Shown here: one piece after another, positions 61,901 to 64,000 of the stretch
How positions within the stretch are numbered: position 1 is the stretch's first letter
Layout of the letters: every line of letters starts with the position of its first letter
From: CBDCZI01 sp965224495
Lineage (GTDB): Bacteria; Bacteroidota; Bacteroidia; Cytophagales; JAAEPT01
Reading direction: 5' to 3'
NCBI GenBank assembly: GCA_965224495.1
Contig: CBDCZI010000015.1
Location: forward strand, 186,001 to 250,000
Length of the DNA: 64,000 bases
Made by a program: the position numbers and the translations under genes
The notes under the pieces: model-generated
The model's database searches: none
What the model saw: only the letters and a program-made list of their open reading frames with translations
Told to the model about the DNA's origin: nothing

Positions 61901-63674
61901 TGTAAAAGGATTTACAGAGGTTCAAAATTCTGAATTCATTGAGAAATTGTATAAAATAATTGACCAATACAAATCCAATGCTTCAACAAATAAATCATTT
62001 GGAATACTGTTGGCAAGAATGGATAGACGAAATCTTATTCCCAAAGTGTCAAAGCATGACGACAATAATTTACTAATAGAATTTAGTCCCAAAGAACTTT
62101 CTGTTGAACATAGCAAGGAAAGTGAGCAAGCAGATAGTCAATACAAAGAAATGTTCAAGTATGCATCCCTTAGATTATGGGCTGACTTTCTCAAAGATAA
62201 GAGTGAGCAAACAAAAACAGCAAAACATCAAGACTACGATAAGAATCCTCTTTTAGCACTATCGGAAACCAAACAACTGATTGAAGAGCTAAAAACTGGA
62301 CGAAATGGAATCGGAAATTTTGACTATTCCATACCTGCGTTTTCGTGTTCTAAATTATTAATTGAGCATAAAGACAAACTATCAAAAGAAGATAAGGCTT
62401 TTTGTAAAGTAATTGTTCTTTCTTCTCTATCTAATCTTTTTGCCGATAATTACGACTATCAAATAAGTGATGGGGTTGAAGCATCTGTCCATGCGATACC
62501 AGTACTAATAAATGAATTTTCGGAAGAAACAGAAGATTATATTTCAATCATGGTTATGGCTCTTTTGGATGAAACATCAATCGGAGCCTATAAAAGAATA
62601 TGTGATTACGTCATTGAATCAATTCACAAATCAAAATTGTGGGAACAAAATCCAAAAATTGCTCAATCCATTTTATTTGGATATGTAAAGCTCCAACCTA
62701 TTTACAAAAATATTGTTGCAGAAATAAGAAAAAAACAAGGATGGGGTCCAATTTCTAAAAGTTCGATTTTAGGAGAATTTGAAAAAACAAATTCTGATTT
62801 TACTTTTGAGAATATATCATTTGATATAAACGATATTTCTTCATTTGACATTCATGGTTTGGAAATAATTCTTCAATTAATTCCTTCCAACACAAAAGAT
62901 AAAACTCATTTAAATATCTATTCTAAATCTTTGCTATTTTTAGCACCACAGTTACTCAATGATAGAAAAAGAAACAAAGAGGACTCGGGAAAGGATTCCA
63001 ATATTTATTCTTTACGATTACATATTTTCAAGAAGTTTGCTCATTTCATTTTACAAAGAGAAATAAACGAAATTGACATATACATTAAACCATTTGTTGA
63101 TTCGTTTTCTTCAACAGAAGAAACAGCTTCATTTATTTCAGAATTAGTAAGTGCAGAAGATTACATAAACAAGCATGAACAATTTTGGCATATTTGGAAC
63201 AACCTATATCCGAGAATAAAAGAATTATGTTCAAATACACGTGGCTATCATTTAAAAGGAATTATAATAAATTACTTGCTCGCATGGCGTTGGTGGCGTG
63301 AAGGAATTGAAGAGTGGCATAGCTTAAAAAAGGAAAACTTATTACTTTACACAAACACTTCAAAAGAAATAGGGAACATTCCCGCTGTGTTGTATTCTGT
63401 TGTCAAAGTTTTAAATTCAATTGGGTCAAACTTTAAAGATGAAGGTATAGATTGGATTTATACAATTGTGTCAAACAATAAATCTTTAAATCTTGACGAT
63501 TTAGAATCAAACACTCAATATTACTTGGAAAAGTTTTTAAGAAAGTTTGTTTTCATCAACAAACAAAAAATAAAAGAAGAAATAAAATTGAAAAACAAAA
63601 TAATCCCAATACTTGATTTTATGATTGAACGAGATTCTATACATGCTTATTTATTACGAGAAAGTATATTATAA
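58980..63674 (+). pseudogene. Avs-like nuclease-STAND NTPase, frameshifted at two homopolymers
   Basis: Read across three segments it is one protein of about 1560 residues. 58980-59300 gives the N-terminal nuclease-like start (ETWAFEQMSYLLFC, KHYGFQSKYY). After eleven A (59301-59311) the frame moves and reads PQYQLDIEKAAKGEGINIQW then VPSHFELQLSL. After nine T (59433-59441) it returns to the first frame: SLEPNKGDLLDEISKHN, Walker A SGEGGCGKTA, Walker B IFVIDSAE, then a very long helical C-terminus. Layout fits Avs-type phage sensors (Cap4/Mrr-like nuclease, STAND ATPase, repeat sensor). Twelve A and eight T would give one open frame. Confidence 0.82.
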
Positions 63675-63697
63675 TAGTAGATAACAATCAAGCACCT

Positions 63698-63894
63698 ACT
63701 GCCAACAATGTATAAAATACATAGGGCGTTTGTGCTAAACCGAAAGGTCTGTGAGTATTAGCAAAGTCCGTTAAATATAAAATTTGGCATTTAAGAGAAA
63801 AATAAAAGCAAAATATTTATATTTAGCTAAGTAATAAACCGAAACGTATGTACTTACTTATTGCCCTACGTTTCTTATACTAACCGTTCTAAAC
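63698..63894 (+). other. attC-like site 5 (uninterrupted, 197 bp)
   Basis: TACTGCCAAC, then AATGTATAAAATACATAGGGCG. A long variable middle with CCGAAAGG-type repeats also seen in site 1 follows. Then GCCCTACGTTTCTTATAC (pairs with the left arm, three mismatches), TAACC and GTTCTAAAC, the start of cassette 6. Confidence 0.78.
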
Positions 63895-63901
63895 AAAAAC
63901 T

Positions 63902-64000
63902 ATGAAACTAAAATTTATTATTTCCTTTCTAGCCATATTATTATTTGCAAACTGCAAGAATAATCAAATAGATGAAAGCGTTGAAATTAACAATACTGTA
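63902..64000 (+). CDS. Lipoprotein gene of cassette 6 (partial)
   Basis: 33 codons before the window ends: MKLKFIISFLAILLFANC is a lipoprotein signal with the lipobox Cys, followed by KNNQIDESVEINN. It starts 16 bp after the cassette boundary. Function unknown. Confidence 0.75.
   Translation, partial: MKLKFIISFLAILLFANCKNNQIDESVEINNTV

Overview
The window is low-GC chromosomal DNA from a Bacteroidota organism, most likely a member of the Flavobacteriales. Pointers are the TAnnTTTG-type promoter in front of the tRNAs, lipoprotein signals of flavobacterial style, a PUR-alpha-like DUF3276 protein, a short MenE, a long-form IlvC, and an OmpA protein with thrombospondin type 3 repeats. The species cannot be fixed from sequence alone.

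Layout. 1-1906 (minus): molybdate uptake (modC partial, modB, modA) and a ModE-like regulator. 2007-10780 (plus): molybdenum cofactor genes moeA and moaA, then a periplasmic nitrate reductase operon: napD, napA, a tetrahaem NapB-like cytochrome, a tetrahaem lipoprotein, a four-cluster Fe-S protein and an NrfD-type quinol dehydrogenase. Molybdate import, cofactor synthesis and the molybdoenzyme are therefore side by side. 11149-22825: housekeeping genes (LTA-synthase-like transferase, ABC-F, TPR protein, Ser/Pro/Arg tRNAs, menE, Lrp regulator, glycosyltransferase, voltage-gated channel). 22962-24218: insertion-sequence debris. 24317-38872: envelope, branched-chain amino acid (ilvB, ilvN, araC-type, ilvC), lpxH, map, gpmA, isochorismatase and chorismate mutase genes. 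39224-42412: a tandem array of eight paralogous STAS/SpoIIAA-like proteins downstream of an OmpA protein and valS; one copy is broken in a poly-A tract.

46570-64000 is the accessory part and the most unusual. It reads as an integron-like cassette array without a visible integrase. Each cassette starts with GTT plus 6-7 cassette-specific bases and ends with the reverse complement of those bases. This is followed by a long imperfect palindrome of attC type, with conserved arms resembling AATGTATAAAAATAATTGC and GCAACTATTCTTATAC. The cassettes carry a decayed restriction-modification locus plus a DUF6161-like membrane protein, an AAA ATPase with an unknown partner, a membrane-anchored coiled-coil protein, a Fic protein, a giant Avs-like nuclease-STAND NTPase (frameshifted twice at homopolymers) and the start of a lipoprotein gene. 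Three near-identical 1664-bp IS1182-family elements sit in the same position and orientation in three of the five recombination-site-like palindromes. One of them is itself interrupted by an IS3-family element.
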